64,000 nucleotides of DNA from Desulfosudis oleivorans Hxd3 (GCF_000018405.1 NC_009943.1:2235001-2299000); one strand, 5' to 3'. Positions 36,324 through 46,319 are shown, counted from the first letter of the stretch. Notes: generated by a model not told the origin, from the letters alone. Numbers and translations are program-made.

Positions 36324-37847
36324 TTATCCGTCCTGCAACGCGGAGAGAAAACACCCTCCCCCGCCACCACCACCTGCGGCAACGGCGGCGGCACCAGACT
36401 CATAGGCGCCCATGTCAACGGTCCTGTTGACGATGCGGGGATTGCCGTCCAGATCAGTCGATACAAGCCCCGGTGCCTCGTTATCCCCCGCGTCCACGCA
36501 GGGAGAATCGGCCTGAAGGTGAAGATCACCCAGATCATCATCCTCTGTGTGCCACGCTTCGTCCGGTCCTGGATCAGGGGGCTGGACAAACAGAGGGGCT
36601 TCAGCGATATTACCACCCTTATCAACGCCAAAGGAATCGTCCCAGACGCCATTGTCGTCAAACGCGCCCTGGATATTGGAGTAACTTATCAGGGCAGTGG
36701 AGTCATCGTCATTAGTTATCCCTGACCAGAATATACAATTCACCAGTGTCGGCGATGATCCAATAAAGTTAAACATTTCACTAGAACAACCCACTGTACA
36801 GTTCGTAAAAACAGGATTGGAACCCATCCAATTAGCTATTGCTCCCCCGCCAGGGCCATATGAAGGAAGTATAATAAAAAAAGGTCTTGTTCTGTCGTGG
36901 TTAAAAATACAGTTCACCAGTTGCGGCGAACTTTTATTGTTTGCAATCCCTCCACCAGAATAAGCCGCCCAATTACCTGTAAAAATGCAATTGATAATTC
37001 GCGGAGAAGAATTTTCGTTATTACACAGACCGCCACCGGAACCCATGGGTATATAAGGGATATCGCTAATCATTTCTCCGGCAACATTACGTTCAAAAAT
37101 ACAAGCATCCAAAATCGGAGAGGCTTCCTCATTATCCATCGCGCCACCCCAGAAAATAGCAATATTCTCATAAAATGTGCATTTTAAAAAAATGGGAGAA
37201 GACGACTGGTTGCATACAGCACCACCATAGTATGCATGATTCATTGTAAATACGCAGTTTGTTATTTTTGGTGATGATGCATGATTGTACATACCGCCGC
37301 CAGAGTTGTGATTCTTAGGATCTGATGTATATGATGTGTATGCAAATCCTCCGGTAACCCGAAAACCATCCAGGACGGCTGTTTTATTCAAGTGAAGTCT
37401 TTCAGGATGGTAAAACACATGGAAACAGTTATGTAATGAGTTCTGCCCATCGGTTTCACCACTCAATATGGTCTCATTCTTCTCCCAGTCCCGCTCATCC
37501 AAAGTCTTCTCACCCCCGGCAAACCCGCCGTAAAGGGCCACGTTGTTTTTCAAAGAAAAATGGTTGTAACGGCGCGCATCTTCCTCCGGGTCCATTTCGT
37601 CATCGGCGATATTGGGATGGGCCGAGGGTTTATAGGTGCCGGCCGCCACCCAGATTTCATCACCGGCGACGGCGGCTTCCAGGGCCGGGTCCAGGAAGGT
37701 GTATGCATTCTCCCACGAGGCGCCGTTATTTTTTCCTGTGGCATCGGCATCCACGTAAAGAACATCAGCAAAAGCACTTCCTGTAAACAGCACAGCCATT
37801 ACAACAGACAACCAGACAACAGCAAGCAGCGTGCGGAGCGTTTTCAT
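36324..37847 (-). CDS. Secreted right-handed parallel beta-helix protein
   Basis: 507 residues with a clear signal peptide (about 1-27, ending GSAFA). VLYVDADATGKNNGASWENAY opens the pectate-lyase-like fold. Repeated units of the type (S)SPKITNCVFTMNHAYYGGAV, SSPRIINCIFTGN and SSPQLVNCIFNHD give about nine coils. The C-terminus has a run of seven Gly then CFLSALQDG, reminiscent of Gly-rich C-F-I anchor tails seen in this phylum but cut short. Probably a cell-surface or polysaccharide-binding protein; no catalytic residues can be named. ATG 37847 follows GAGGGA. Lower GC in the middle suggests a different history. Confidence 0.82.
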   Translation of the reverse strand: MKTLRTLLAVVWLSVVMAVLFTGSAFADVLYVDADATGKNNGASWENAYTFLDPALEAAVAGDEIWVAAGTYKPSAHPNIADDEMDPEEDARRYNHFSLKNNVALYGGFAGGEKTLDERDWEKNETILSGETDGQNSLHNCFHVFYHPERLHLNKTAVLDGFRVTGGFAYTSYTSDPKNHNSGGGMYNHASSPKITNCVFTMNHAYYGGAVCNQSSSPIFLKCTFYENIAIFWGGAMDNEEASPILDACIFERNVAGEMISDIPYIPMGSGGGLCNNENSSPRIINCIFTGNWAAYSGGGIANNKSSPQLVNCIFNHDRTRPFFIILPSYGPGGGAIANWMGSNPVFTNCTVGCSSEMFNFIGSSPTLVNCIFWSGITNDDDSTALISYSNIQGAFDDNGVWDDSFGVDKGGNIAEAPLFVQPPDPGPDEAWHTEDDDLGDLHLQADSPCVDAGDNEAPGLVSTDLDGNPRIVNRTVDMGAYESGAAAVAAGGGGGGGCFLSALQDG

Positions 37848-37984
37848 CGCGCAGTCCCTCGTTCTGAATGTAAATGGGTCTGGAAATTTTTATCGAAGAT
37901 AGCACAAAAAAGAAAAAGCCGAAATAAGCATCTGTTTTTCTGTACACTGTCTGGGAAAAGTATCAGCGGCCGGGAATGTTTTAA

Positions 37985-38120
37985 TGCTCCTTCGTGTTCT
38001 TCCAAATCTTCGCGACCTTTGTGTTGAAGCACCCTGTCGACCCAATCGGCCGGCCGGTTTTTAACACAAAGACCACGAAGGAAACGAAGCGCGCGAAGAT
38101 CAAAGAAGGTTAATGCCGCA
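37985..38120. repeat. Inverted copy of the CACGAAG-rich repeat
   Basis: Reverse complement of about 34755-34867 with few differences (GTGCGGCATTAAC, TTCGTGGTCTTYGTGTTAAA, GGGTGCTTCAACAC), with internal self-complementarity. A third, diverged relative flanks 47275-47570. Between the beta-helix and copA genes; no gene here. Confidence 0.82.
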
Positions 38121-38247
38121 CTTTATCGATACCGAGTACGAGGAAAAGTAAAAAAGATGATACATGACGTTTTTAAACGGGCGTTCTGGTGAAATGGAAT
38201 TGAAGCCGGACAAAGGCTTCATTTGCAGGTTGCGCGGCGAGTTTTGT

Positions 38248-40494
38248 CTACATCCGCATCCGCTGTTTATAAAGCCGCAGGCTGTTGGAGACCACGGAGA
38301 TACTGCTGGCCGCCATGGCCAGGGCCGCCAGCATGGGATGCAGCTGCCGCAGCAGACCGGGAAGGGATTCAAAGGGATACAGCACGCCGGCAGCCACGGG
38401 AATCAGGATCACGTTGTAGCCAAAGGCCCAGAACAGGTTCTGCCGGATGGTGCGCAGGGTCTGCCGGCCAATGGACAGGGCCCGGCCCACCCCCTCCAGG
38501 TTGCCGGAGGAAAGAACAATATCGGCGGTTTCAATGGCCACGTCCGTGCCGGTGCCGATGGCAATGCCCACATCCGCTTTTGCCAGTGCCGGCGCGTCAT
38601 TGATGCCGTCCCCCACCATGGCCACGCGGCTTCCTTTCTTCTGAAGGTCTGCAATGGCCGTTGCTTTTTCTTCAGGTTTTACGTCGGCCATCACCTGATC
38701 AATGCCGGCCTGAGCCGCGATTTTTTCAGCGGTTTCCCGGTTGTCGCCGGTGAGCATCACCACGTGCATGCCCATCTCCTTAAGCTGCTGCACCGCGCCG
38801 GCCGATTCAGTTTTGAGTCTGTCGGCCACGCCGATCAGCCCCATGGGACGGTCATCAATAAACACCGCCATCACGGTCTTGCCCTGTGACCTTAATTTTT
38901 CCATGTCGGATTTAAGGCCACCCAGGTCCATACCCAGGCCTTCAAACCACCCGGGCTTGCCCACCTTCACGTTCCGGCCCTCCACCCGGGCAGACACCCC
39001 CATGCCGCTGACCGACTGAAAGTCCTTCATTTCCGGCAACTCCAGAAACCGGTCCCGGGCCGCGGAGACCACGGCCTTTCCCACCGGATGTTCTGACCCG
39101 GTCTCCACGGCCGCGGCCAAGGCAAGAAACCGGTTTTCGGTATCGCAACAGGTCTTGTTGAAAAGGACGTCCACCACCACGGGCCGGCCTTCGGTCAGGG
39201 TGCCGGTCTTGTCCAGCACCACGGTGTCGAGGCGTGCCGATGTTTCAATGGCCTCGCCCCGGCGAAAGAGAATGCCGGTTTCCGCGGCCCGGCCGGTGCC
39301 GGCCATGATGGCCGTGGGCGTGGCAAGACCCAGGGCGCAGGGGCAGGCAATCACCAGCACCGCCACCAGCCGGATCATGGCAGGCACGAACTCGCCTGTC
39401 GTGGCCCACCAGACGCCAAAGGTCACAAACGCGATCCCTATTACCGCCGGCACAAACACCGCCGCCACCCGGTCGGCCATGGCCTGAATGGGGGCCCGTC
39501 CGGCCTGGGCCTCCTGGACCACGCGAATGATCTGGGCCAGCACGGTCCGGCTTCCCACGGCTGTTGCCTCAAAGTGAAGCACACCGTCGTTGTTGATGGT
39601 GCCGCCCACCACCTTGTTGCCCGGCGCTTTTTCCACGGGAATGGGTTCGCCGGTGAGCATGGACTCGTCCACCGAAGATCGTCCATCCCTGACCACGCCG
39701 TCGGCCGGAATGCGTTCGCCCGGCCGCACCACCACCAGGTCTCCGACGACCACGTCCCCGATATCAACAGGGGTTTCGACCCCGTTTTTGAGCACAATGG
39801 CGGTTCTGGGCCGCAGGCCGATCAGTTTTTTAATGGCGCCGCTGGTGCGGCCCTTGGTCCGGACCTCCAGCAGTTTTCCCAGTTTGATCAGGGTGATAAT
39901 CACGGCCGCGGTTTCAAAATAGACATGGTCCCCCAGTACCGGAAAAATAAGCAGTGCTGTGGAATAAAAATAGGCCACCGACGATCCCATGGCCACCAGC
40001 ACATCCATGTTGGCGCTTCTGTTCTTCAGGCTTTTCAGCCCGCCGGTGTAATAATCCCACCCGGTGTAAAACTGGACCGGCGTGGCCAGGGCCAGAAAGA
40101 GCCAGTTCATCAGGGGATGGTGGCTCCAGGCGCCCAGCAGGCCGAAATCCCGGCCCATGGAAAGCACAAACAGAGGGATGGTGAAAATCGCGCCCACCAC
40201 CAGGTGCCGGGTCTGAAGTGCGATGGCCGCCTCCCGTGCCGCCTGTTCCCGGTCGTCTCCCTCCTCGCCTTCGGTGACCGGCAGGGCCCCGTAGCCGGCC
40301 TTTTCGATGGCGGCCACAATTCCCTCCAGAGAAAGGACGTCCGGATCGTAGGTCACCGCAACCCGCTCGGTGGCAAAATTCACCGACGCGCTGGCCACGC
40401 CGGCGGTCTTTTTGTTCAAGGCCCGTTCAATGTTGGCCGCGCAGTTGGCGCAGGTCATGCCGGTGACGGCAAGGGTGGTGGTTTTTTCGGTCAT
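38248..40494 (-). CDS. copA: Copper-exporting P1B-type ATPase
   Basis: 748 residues. One N-terminal HMA metal domain ([15 protein letters not shown], CxxC at about 14-17), membrane helices, the metal-site CPC in [14 protein letters not shown], phosphorylation motif DKTGTLT, HP motif [11 protein letters not shown], and the [10 protein letters not shown] hinge. It pumps Cu(I) out of the cytoplasm at the cost of ATP. It lies 28 bases after copZ, itself 13 bases after the 56-aa Sec-containing gene, forming one copper operon. No copper-sensing regulator (CsoR/CueR) is adjacent. Confidence 0.95.
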   Translation of the reverse strand: MTEKTTTLAVTGMTCANCAANIERALNKKTAGVASASVNFATERVAVTYDPDVLSLEGIVAAIEKAGYGALPVTEGEEGDDREQAAREAAIALQTRHLVVGAIFTIPLFVLSMGRDFGLLGAWSHHPLMNWLFLALATPVQFYTGWDYYTGGLKSLKNRSANMDVLVAMGSSVAYFYSTALLIFPVLGDHVYFETAAVIITLIKLGKLLEVRTKGRTSGAIKKLIGLRPRTAIVLKNGVETPVDIGDVVVGDLVVVRPGERIPADGVVRDGRSSVDESMLTGEPIPVEKAPGNKVVGGTINNDGVLHFEATAVGSRTVLAQIIRVVQEAQAGRAPIQAMADRVAAVFVPAVIGIAFVTFGVWWATTGEFVPAMIRLVAVLVIACPCALGLATPTAIMAGTGRAAETGILFRRGEAIETSARLDTVVLDKTGTLTEGRPVVVDVLFNKTCCDTENRFLALAAAVETGSEHPVGKAVVSAARDRFLELPEMKDFQSVSGMGVSARVEGRNVKVGKPGWFEGLGMDLGGLKSDMEKLRSQGKTVMAVFIDDRPMGLIGVADRLKTESAGAVQQLKEMGMHVVMLTGDNRETAEKIAAQAGIDQVMADVKPEEKATAIADLQKKGSRVAMVGDGINDAPALAKADVGIAIGTGTDVAIETADIVLSSGNLEGVGRALSIGRQTLRTIRQNLFWAFGYNVILIPVAAGVLYPFESLPGLLRQLHPMLAALAMAASSISVVSNSLRLYKQRMRM

Positions 40495-40522
40495 GGGTCT
40501 TTTCCGGTTCCCGGAATCCGGC

Positions 40523-40726
40523 TCACGCGGCCGGGTAGTTGATCTCTTTCAGCACGGCCCTTATTCCATCCAGGGTGGCGGGCGGGGCCCAGTCAACGGT
40601 AATGGTCTTTGCCTCCGGGTCGCCCTGAACCCGGGCAACGCCTTCGATCTCACCCAGCTCACGGCTGATGGTCATCACGCAGTGGCCGCAGGTAATATTG
40701 GGAATGTTTAATGTTGTTGTTTCCAT
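40523..40726 (-). CDS. copZ: Copper chaperone, HMA domain protein
   Basis: 67 residues, a single ferredoxin-like HMA domain with the metal motif [10 protein letters not shown] (CxxC) and the expected length of CopZ. ATG 40726 follows ACGGAGG by 7 bases; the longer frame upstream overlaps the previous gene's end and lacks a site. It would carry Cu(I) to CopA encoded next. Confidence 0.9.
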   Translation of the reverse strand: METTTLNIPNITCGHCVMTISRELGEIEGVARVQGDPEAKTITVDWAPPATLDGIRAVLKEINYPAA

Positions 40727-40739
40727 AACAGCACCTCCG

Positions 40740-40910
40740 TTATTTTTCAACGGCCTGTTCGGTCTTCTCGATCTGGCCGGCTTCCACTTTTTTGTCTGTC
40801 ACCTGACAGGCATTTCGCATTCAGGTGGAAATGCCCATTTTGGGCAAAATCACCAGCTGCATGAGAAAATAAACAGCGATAATGCCTCCAAAAATCAATA
40901 TCTCTTTCAT
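40740..40910 (-). CDS. Small membrane selenoprotein heading the copper operon (TGA = Sec)
   Basis: The frame from ATG 40910 (AAGGAGCAG before it) gives 29 residues with one membrane helix (ILIFGGIIAVYFLMQLVILP), then in-frame TGA at 40823-40821, then 26 more residues to TAA 40742-40740, just 13 bases before copZ. Read through, the product is 56 aa: ...PKMGIST-U-MRNACQV... with Sec30 and Cys35 forming a U-x4-C pair outside the membrane, and a charged tail. A hairpin with a GGU loop follows the TGA. The tail makes sense as coding sequence up to the ribosome site of copZ. Role unknown; a metal-binding or redox partner of copper export is likely. Alternative: two unrelated peptides with restart at the ATG next to TGA. 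Confidence 0.72.
40796..40823 (-). promoter_or_regulatory. Sec codon and SECIS-like hairpin of the copper-operon gene
   Basis: TGA (40823-40821), 11 bases, then CTGTC (40809-40805), loop AGGT, GACAG (40800-40796). Stem and GGU loop position agree with the bacterial SECIS pattern and with the hairpin of the other TGA gene at 20280-20314. Confidence 0.68.
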
Positions 40911-41221
40911 CTCTGCTCCTTTTTTATGTGTGTTCATCCGGTTGTCGGTTATAAAAAGATAAGATCAGTTTAACATAAAGCAACTGTTTACAAAAACAGG
41001 GGAAGCCGGCCCTCTTTTTTTTACCCTCTCCGAACCGTCCCTGCCGCCATGGTTCAATCCACCCCTCGTCTTCGCCAGCCTCCTCGTCATCGCCCGGCTT
41101 GCCGGAGAATGACGGGTACGGAATAAATGACGAAAAAGCAAATCACACGTTGCTTTTTGAGACCGTTTTTTTTATTTTATGGTAATGTTTTTGACACTCT
41201 ATCGGGAACAAAGGGGGCACT
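40911..41221. other. Intergenic region between divergent copper operon and CNBD gene
   Basis: 310 bases. It holds an AT-rich stretch with the imperfect palindrome CAACTGTTTACAAAAACAGG (40981-41000) that may be promoter or operator for the copper operon. A degenerate family A fragment (CGTCATCGCCCGGCTTGCC, 41083-41101) lies further right. No gene seen. Confidence 0.5.
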
Positions 41222-42049
41222 ATGGACGATGGTCGCAACGAAAAAAATTCAGAAGAACGCTTGAAAATGGAAAACGAGGACCTGGGCCGGCCTGATCCTG
41301 AGCTGGAGCTTGCTCCGGAGGACATTGTGCCTGTTGCGAATGAAAGCGCGGGGCCGTCCGAAACGACGGATGGTTTTCTGTTGGACCAGTCCGATTTTAT
41401 CGGTATGGACGGCACCCCGGACCCGCCATCCCTGTTTGACGGTCCCGTACCGGCGTCTGGCGGCAGCAAAACCGAAAATGATGGGCCCGCGCATATCATT
41501 GACCAGTCCGACCTGATCACTATGGAGGAAAAAGAGGACCATTCCTCCCTGCCCGGCGGGTTTGCCACCCGATCATTTGAGCCGGGTGATGTGATTTTCA
41601 GGGAAGGCGACCCCGGCGACGCGGCCTACCTTATTCTAAGCGGACTGGTAAAAATCACCCGGCAGCAAAAAAAAACGCGACTGGTGCTCAACCAGTTGGG
41701 CGCGGACCAGATTTTCGGAGAGATGGCAATGATTACCGGCGAGCCCAGGACAGCCACGGCAACCGCCCTGGAGCCTACCGAAGTCTTCGTGATTACAGAA
41801 GAGCGGTTGAACGAAAACTTAAGTCAACATCTGGCCATTGTAAAAAACCTGATTGACCAGTTGATTGAGCGGATGAAACAGTTGCTCCAGCACCAGTCAG
41901 CCATGATGGAAAAAATGGCCCGGTCCGCTGCCGGGGCAAAACGGATGGAAAAGCTCAAGGCCCTGGCCGCACAGTATGAAAAGACGGTGCCGCCGGAAAA
42001 GCTGGACAAGGGGCTAAAGGCTCTGCTGAAAATGGTTCAGGAGATCTGA
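41222..42049 (+). CDS. Cyclic nucleotide-binding domain protein without DNA-binding domain
   Basis: 275 residues. Residues about 115-235 form a cNMP-binding beta-roll (FEPGDVIFREGDPGDAAYLI, LGADQIFGEMAMITGEPRTATATA). The phosphate-binding cassette FGEMAMITGEPRTATA lacks nothing obvious but is not the strict cAMP consensus. No Crp HTH follows; instead a helical, possibly coiled-coil tail. The acidic N-terminal 110 residues contain a duplicated motif, DQSDFIGMD (55-63) and DQSDLITME (94-102), perhaps a docking peptide. ATG 41222 follows AAAGGGGG. Probably a cytoplasmic signalling adaptor. Confidence 0.8.
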   Translation: MDDGRNEKNSEERLKMENEDLGRPDPELELAPEDIVPVANESAGPSETTDGFLLDQSDFIGMDGTPDPPSLFDGPVPASGGSKTENDGPAHIIDQSDLITMEEKEDHSSLPGGFATRSFEPGDVIFREGDPGDAAYLILSGLVKITRQQKKTRLVLNQLGADQIFGEMAMITGEPRTATATALEPTEVFVITEERLNENLSQHLAIVKNLIDQLIERMKQLLQHQSAMMEKMARSAAGAKRMEKLKALAAQYEKTVPPEKLDKGLKALLKMVQEI

Positions 42050-42059
42050 AGCGGACATT

Positions 42060-43751
42060 TCATGACATATCCGGATTGAGGATCTTTTCCAGGATAATCT
42101 GGGTGATCAGGTAGGTGGGCTTGATGCCCTCTTTCCCCATGCTTCCCGAGGCCAGGGTCTGGCCGCTTTCCAATGGATTGTCCGACGCGTAATAGGCGTA
42201 CCGCACCTTGACGGTGCGCGGAATGTGCTCGCGAATCATGGCCGAGCCGATGGCCTTCTGGTAGTGGCTGCCCTCCATCTCAAGGCCCACGGCTTTCCAT
42301 GAGGAAGACTGGAACCGCTGCAGCAGGTCCCTGTTCTGAAGGCTGGTGCCCACCACCGTGACCATGGGGCCCACGTCAACGGGAATATCGGATTTAAAGT
42401 CTTCCCGGGTCAAATCGTTTTCAAAAATATAGTTGCCGGAGGTGCCCTCCATGACATGGGCCGTGGCCAGCATGATGTCGCCTTTTTTGCCGTTGAGGGT
42501 ACCGGCCTTGCCCATGACCGAGATGGACCGGATGTCGAACCGGACCTCGCGGCCCCTCTCCTCATAAGGTTCCAGCAGTTCGTCCATGGTTTCAAAGGCC
42601 TGAATGCCGAAGGCGTAATCCATTACAAAGATCACCGGGGCCCGGCCGTCCGGCCATTGGGTATTAAAGTGCAGATCCGGGTGAAAGGTCAGGTCGCCGA
42701 TTTTGGCGGTGTCGATGATCTGGCAGTCGATATGGGTGCCGGACTGGTCGGGCAGCTCGTAAAACCCGCGGGACAGGGCAAACTCCCTGATCCTGGGGTT
42801 GTCGTCCCTTGATGCTGCAATGTGTTCGAACACGTTCATGCACTGGCGATCCGAAGATGTGCCGCACAGGGCCGCGTACCCGTAAATCAGGTTGCGAATG
42901 CTGTGCAGGTTGGCGCTGATAATGTGAAGGGGCCGTGTTTCAAAACCCAGTTCGATCAACCGGCGCTTGATGTCGCCGGCCCATTTGCGGCTGTAAATCT
43001 GGTTGCCCAGAATCTCCTGAAGCGACGGAGTAAAGGTGACCAGCAGTTCGTCTTCCTGGGATGACTGCTCCTCGGCCACCCTTCTGCCCAGGCTCAGCAC
43101 GATGTTGAAAAAGACCAGCTTCCTGTCTGCCGTGGCATAGCGTTCCAGGTATTCATGTGTCTCCTTGGTTTCATGCATGGTTCGGCCCAGAATAATGCTG
43201 AGGTTCCACAGGGCCTTGTCCAGATCCGCCGGGGAAAGATCGCGATTTTCGGCAACCGTTGCTTCCAGCCGCTTCCACTCCAGAGTGATCTCCCCATTGC
43301 GGTCGTGCATTTGCCGGAAAAGTTTTTCCGCCTCGTTGTTTAAAAAAGTGATGTGGGTTAGAAGATCGTAGATTTCGCTGTAGCCACGGGTGATGACAAA
43401 ACACATCTCCTTGTCACCGATGCGGTAGCAGGCCCGCCGTCGCTTGGGCGGCACAATCAACTCAAAGGAGGTGTCAACGAACTCCTCCTGGGCCGTGAGA
43501 ATAATGCGGTTGCACACCTCCACGCCCATGGGCAGTCGGTCGAGCACATATTCCAGGCCTTTTAGTTCGATGATCCGGGGATCGGTCATGGAGCCGTAAA
43601 TTTCCGGGCTCAGTATACGCAGCGCTTCGGTCAGGGTCCGGCCCGAATCGCCCAGGGGCTTGTAATAGCCCCGAAGGGCCAGGGCATCAATGATGGTTTT
43701 TATGGCCCGGACCGCGTTGCGGGCTTTTTGTGACTTGGTCAGGTTCTCCAT
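42060..43751 (-). CDS. Uncharacterised protein with nucleoside-phosphorylase-like C-terminus
   Basis: 563 residues, no signal peptide or membrane segment. I do not recognise the N-terminal about 330 residues, which look mostly helical. Residues about 340-550 contain VIFVMDYAFGIQAFET, ISVMGKAGTLNGKKGDIML and WKAVGLEMEGSHYQKAI, resembling the purine nucleoside phosphorylase/uridine phosphorylase fold with its MEG ribose-binding segment. A large cytosolic protein acting on a nucleoside or nucleotide signal is a reasonable guess only. ATG 43751 has weak ribosome-site similarity (GGGGACAACC). Convergent with the CNBD gene at 42049. Confidence 0.75.
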   Translation of the reverse strand: MENLTKSQKARNAVRAIKTIIDALALRGYYKPLGDSGRTLTEALRILSPEIYGSMTDPRIIELKGLEYVLDRLPMGVEVCNRIILTAQEEFVDTSFELIVPPKRRRACYRIGDKEMCFVITRGYSEIYDLLTHITFLNNEAEKLFRQMHDRNGEITLEWKRLEATVAENRDLSPADLDKALWNLSIILGRTMHETKETHEYLERYATADRKLVFFNIVLSLGRRVAEEQSSQEDELLVTFTPSLQEILGNQIYSRKWAGDIKRRLIELGFETRPLHIISANLHSIRNLIYGYAALCGTSSDRQCMNVFEHIAASRDDNPRIREFALSRGFYELPDQSGTHIDCQIIDTAKIGDLTFHPDLHFNTQWPDGRAPVIFVMDYAFGIQAFETMDELLEPYEERGREVRFDIRSISVMGKAGTLNGKKGDIMLATAHVMEGTSGNYIFENDLTREDFKSDIPVDVGPMVTVVGTSLQNRDLLQRFQSSSWKAVGLEMEGSHYQKAIGSAMIREHIPRTVKVRYAYYASDNPLESGQTLASGSMGKEGIKPTYLITQIILEKILNPDMS

Positions 43752-43857
43752 GGTTGTCCCCGAAAAGGTTTATTTTTTTGAAGGTTCCTTGAATTCCAGT
43801 TCCAGAGGGTACAGTCTATCCCGCTGAAATGCAAGAAAGAGCAAAAACCGGTTTGCC

Positions 43858-44709
43858 CTATTTCGCCCCTTTTATCATACCGTAAAGCAACTTGATCTCC
43901 TGTTCCCAGATGGTGGCGTCTTTTGTCTCCAGGATCAGGGGCATGTTCTCAAACCGTCTGTCGTTCATGATCCGGCGAAACACGTCAAGCCCTAAGGCGC
44001 CCTGCCCCAGGCTCTGGTGTCGGTCCACCCGGGAGGCCAAACCTTTTATGGAGTCGTTCAGGTGAACGGCCCGCAGGTATTTAAGCCCCACCACCCGGTC
44101 AAAGGCCTTCAGTGTGGCCTCATAGGTGGACGCCGTGCGCAGGTCGTAGCCGGCGGCAAAGGTGTGGCAGGTGTCCAGGCACACGCCAACCCGGGTCTTG
44201 TCTTCTACCTGATCGATGACGCGGGCCAGGTGCTCGAACCGGTGGCCCAGGTTGGTGCCCTGGCCGGCGGTGTTTTCAATGACCGCGCACACGCTGGCTG
44301 TCCGGTCCAGGGCCATGTTGACGGATTCGGCGATACGGGAAAGACAGGCGTCTTCGGAAATTTTTCCCAGGTGGCTGCCGGGATGAAAATTTAAAAACTT
44401 CAGGCCCAGTTGCTCGCACCGCTTCATTTCATCAAAAAAGGCGGTTCGCGATTTTTTAAGGTTATCGGCCTCGGGGTGGCCCAGGTTTATAAGGTAGCTG
44501 TCGTGGGGCAGGATGTGATCCGGACGGTAGCCGTGGTCGGCGCAGTTGCGTTTGAACGCGGTAATACTCTCTTCTTTAAGAGGGGCGGCCCGCCACTGGC
44601 GCTGGTTTTTGGTAAACAGGGCAAAGGCCCTGGCCCTGATCCGGGCCGCGGCAAGGGGGGCGTTTTCAACTCCGCCCGCGGCACTGACGTGGGCGCCCAC
44701 ATATTTCAC
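43858..44709 (-). CDS. nfo: Endonuclease IV (AP endonuclease)
   Basis: 283 residues of the TIM-barrel xylose isomerase-like family that nicks DNA 5' of abasic sites using three zinc ions. Family signatures: [11 protein letters not shown] at the start, [37 protein letters not shown] and [13 protein letters not shown], carrying most zinc ligands (His, Glu, Asp). Length matches E. coli Nfo (285). The start ATG 44709 has GGAGACC upstream. Confidence 0.95.
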   Translation of the reverse strand: MKYVGAHVSAAGGVENAPLAAARIRARAFALFTKNQRQWRAAPLKEESITAFKRNCADHGYRPDHILPHDSYLINLGHPEADNLKKSRTAFFDEMKRCEQLGLKFLNFHPGSHLGKISEDACLSRIAESVNMALDRTASVCAVIENTAGQGTNLGHRFEHLARVIDQVEDKTRVGVCLDTCHTFAAGYDLRTASTYEATLKAFDRVVGLKYLRAVHLNDSIKGLASRVDRHQSLGQGALGLDVFRRIMNDRRFENMPLILETKDATIWEQEIKLLYGMIKGAK

Positions 44710-44889
44710 GGCATGGTCTCCTTTTCAAAAAAATGCTGCCCGCACATCTTAATTTATGTGGGCATCGACTTTCAACCGGGAAACACCGGCGCGGAATGAA
44801 TGTTGACAATAGATTGTACAGCCGTATAGACTCCTCTGGCAGATACGGCAGGAACCGATTTTTCAAACCTTTACCGGGGGAAAACCACC

Positions 44890-45630
44890 ATGACGCCTGT
44901 GCTCAACGCCTTTAAAATCGTATGGCTGTTCTTCTGGCTTATCTTCTTCACGCTGCTGCTCTTCATTCCGATAATTACGGCCGCCATGCTGGGGAAAACC
45001 GGCAACACAGCCTTTTCCATCACCCGGCTGTGGGCCATGGGCATTCTGGCGGTGACCGGCACGCGCACCACCGCGCGGGGAAAGGAAAACATCGACAAAA
45101 GTCGTTCTTATATTATCATCTCAAACCATCAGTCCCATTTCGATATTCTGGCCATTGTGGTACGGCTGGGCCTTCAGTACCGGTGGATCATCAAAAAGGA
45201 GATTCGCAAAGTCCCGCTGTTCGGCTACGCCCTTCATGCCTCCCGGAATATTTTTATCGACCGGTCCAACAGGCAAAGCGCCATTTCCTCCATCAATGAC
45301 GGGGTGGACCGCCTGCCGCCGGGAGTGGGCGTGCTCTTTTTTGCCGAAGGCACCCGGTCTCCGGACGGCGCCATTCAGGAATTTAAAAAAGGGGGGTTTG
45401 TCACGGCGGTGGAAAAGGGGCTGCCCATTCTGCCGGTGACGGTCAACGGCAGCCGAAAGGTGCTGCCCAAGCACCGGCTGGTCTACCGGTCCGGCAAAAT
45501 CGAGGTGGTTGTGGCAAAGCCTATTGAAACCACGGACTACACACCGGAAACCATCGACGCGCTGATCAAAAAAACCCGGGATACGATTATCTCCAATTTT
45601 GACCCGGGCTATCCGCGAAAAAGCGGATAA
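44890..45630 (+). CDS. plsC: 1-acyl-sn-glycerol-3-phosphate acyltransferase
   Basis: 246 residues. An N-terminal membrane helix (IVWLFFWLIFFTLLLFIPII) precedes the acyltransferase domain with block I NHQSHFDI (HX4D), block II NIFIDRSNRQSA, block III FAEGTRSPDG and block IV LPILPVTVNG. It converts lysophosphatidate to phosphatidate in phospholipid synthesis at the inner membrane. ATG 44890 follows a GGGGGAAAA site. Confidence 0.92.
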   Translation: MTPVLNAFKIVWLFFWLIFFTLLLFIPIITAAMLGKTGNTAFSITRLWAMGILAVTGTRTTARGKENIDKSRSYIIISNHQSHFDILAIVVRLGLQYRWIIKKEIRKVPLFGYALHASRNIFIDRSNRQSAISSINDGVDRLPPGVGVLFFAEGTRSPDGAIQEFKKGGFVTAVEKGLPILPVTVNGSRKVLPKHRLVYRSGKIEVVVAKPIETTDYTPETIDALIKKTRDTIISNFDPGYPRKSG

Positions 45631-45649
45631 GAAGGGCGCAAAGGTGAGA

Positions 45650-46057
45650 TCAGGGCGCCAGGTCCACGGCATACTCGTCGATAAACCGCTCGAGCGCAAG
45701 CTTCTGAATGGGGTTGAGCTGGTTGAAGCTCACGCACAGGGTACGAATCCGCTTGGCGCCGGAGAGATGCCCCACCTCAAAATCCATCACGGTTTGAAAA
45801 GGAATGCGCTCCACCTTGATGCCATGACCGGGCACCATGATGGATATCTCCTTGACATTGCTTAACAGGTTCTTTTTTTCAACATACTGAACCGCCAGAC
45901 CCTTCATGCCGATATCCTTGATGGGCCCCAGCTTGACGTGGACCGGCCTGCCCAGTCGCCAGAAAGATGGCTTCACCGCCAGGGCCAGGGCCCCGTCTTT
46001 CAAGGCAAACCGTTTCCACCGGCGCTTGTTTTCCGTGCGTTCAGATTTTTTTGCCAT
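45650..46057 (-). CDS. PilZ-domain protein
   Basis: 135 residues. The c-di-GMP-binding signature is visible: basic RRWKRF near the start (RxxxR-type) and, about 30 residues on, KDIGMKGLAV (D/N-x-S/G-x-x-G). The rest fits the six-strand barrel with a C-terminal helix (LNPIQKLALERFIDEYA). ATG 46057 after GGATGCGG is preferred to a longer frame. Probably a small c-di-GMP effector. Convergent with plsC, 19 bases apart. Confidence 0.82.
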   Translation of the reverse strand: MAKKSERTENKRRWKRFALKDGALALAVKPSFWRLGRPVHVKLGPIKDIGMKGLAVQYVEKKNLLSNVKEISIMVPGHGIKVERIPFQTVMDFEVGHLSGAKRIRTLCVSFNQLNPIQKLALERFIDEYAVDLAP

Positions 46058-46319
46058 GGTACCGCATCCTTCACACAAAAACGTTTCGGTTTCGGCCGGG
46101 TCCTCCAACCCCCTGATTGTGTTTCACAAAGATGAGAGACAAAATAGCACGGGCAAACACCCGTGTCAATCATCCTTTATTTGCCGGGCTGACAGACAGG
46201 GCCGGCATGAACCGTTTGTTTAAAATCGTTTTTGAACATTTACCGGCCGTGTTATAAATAATACATTCCGTTCCACTTTTGGGATGGTTAAATTTGCTTT
46301 ATTCAAGGAAAACCGCCTT

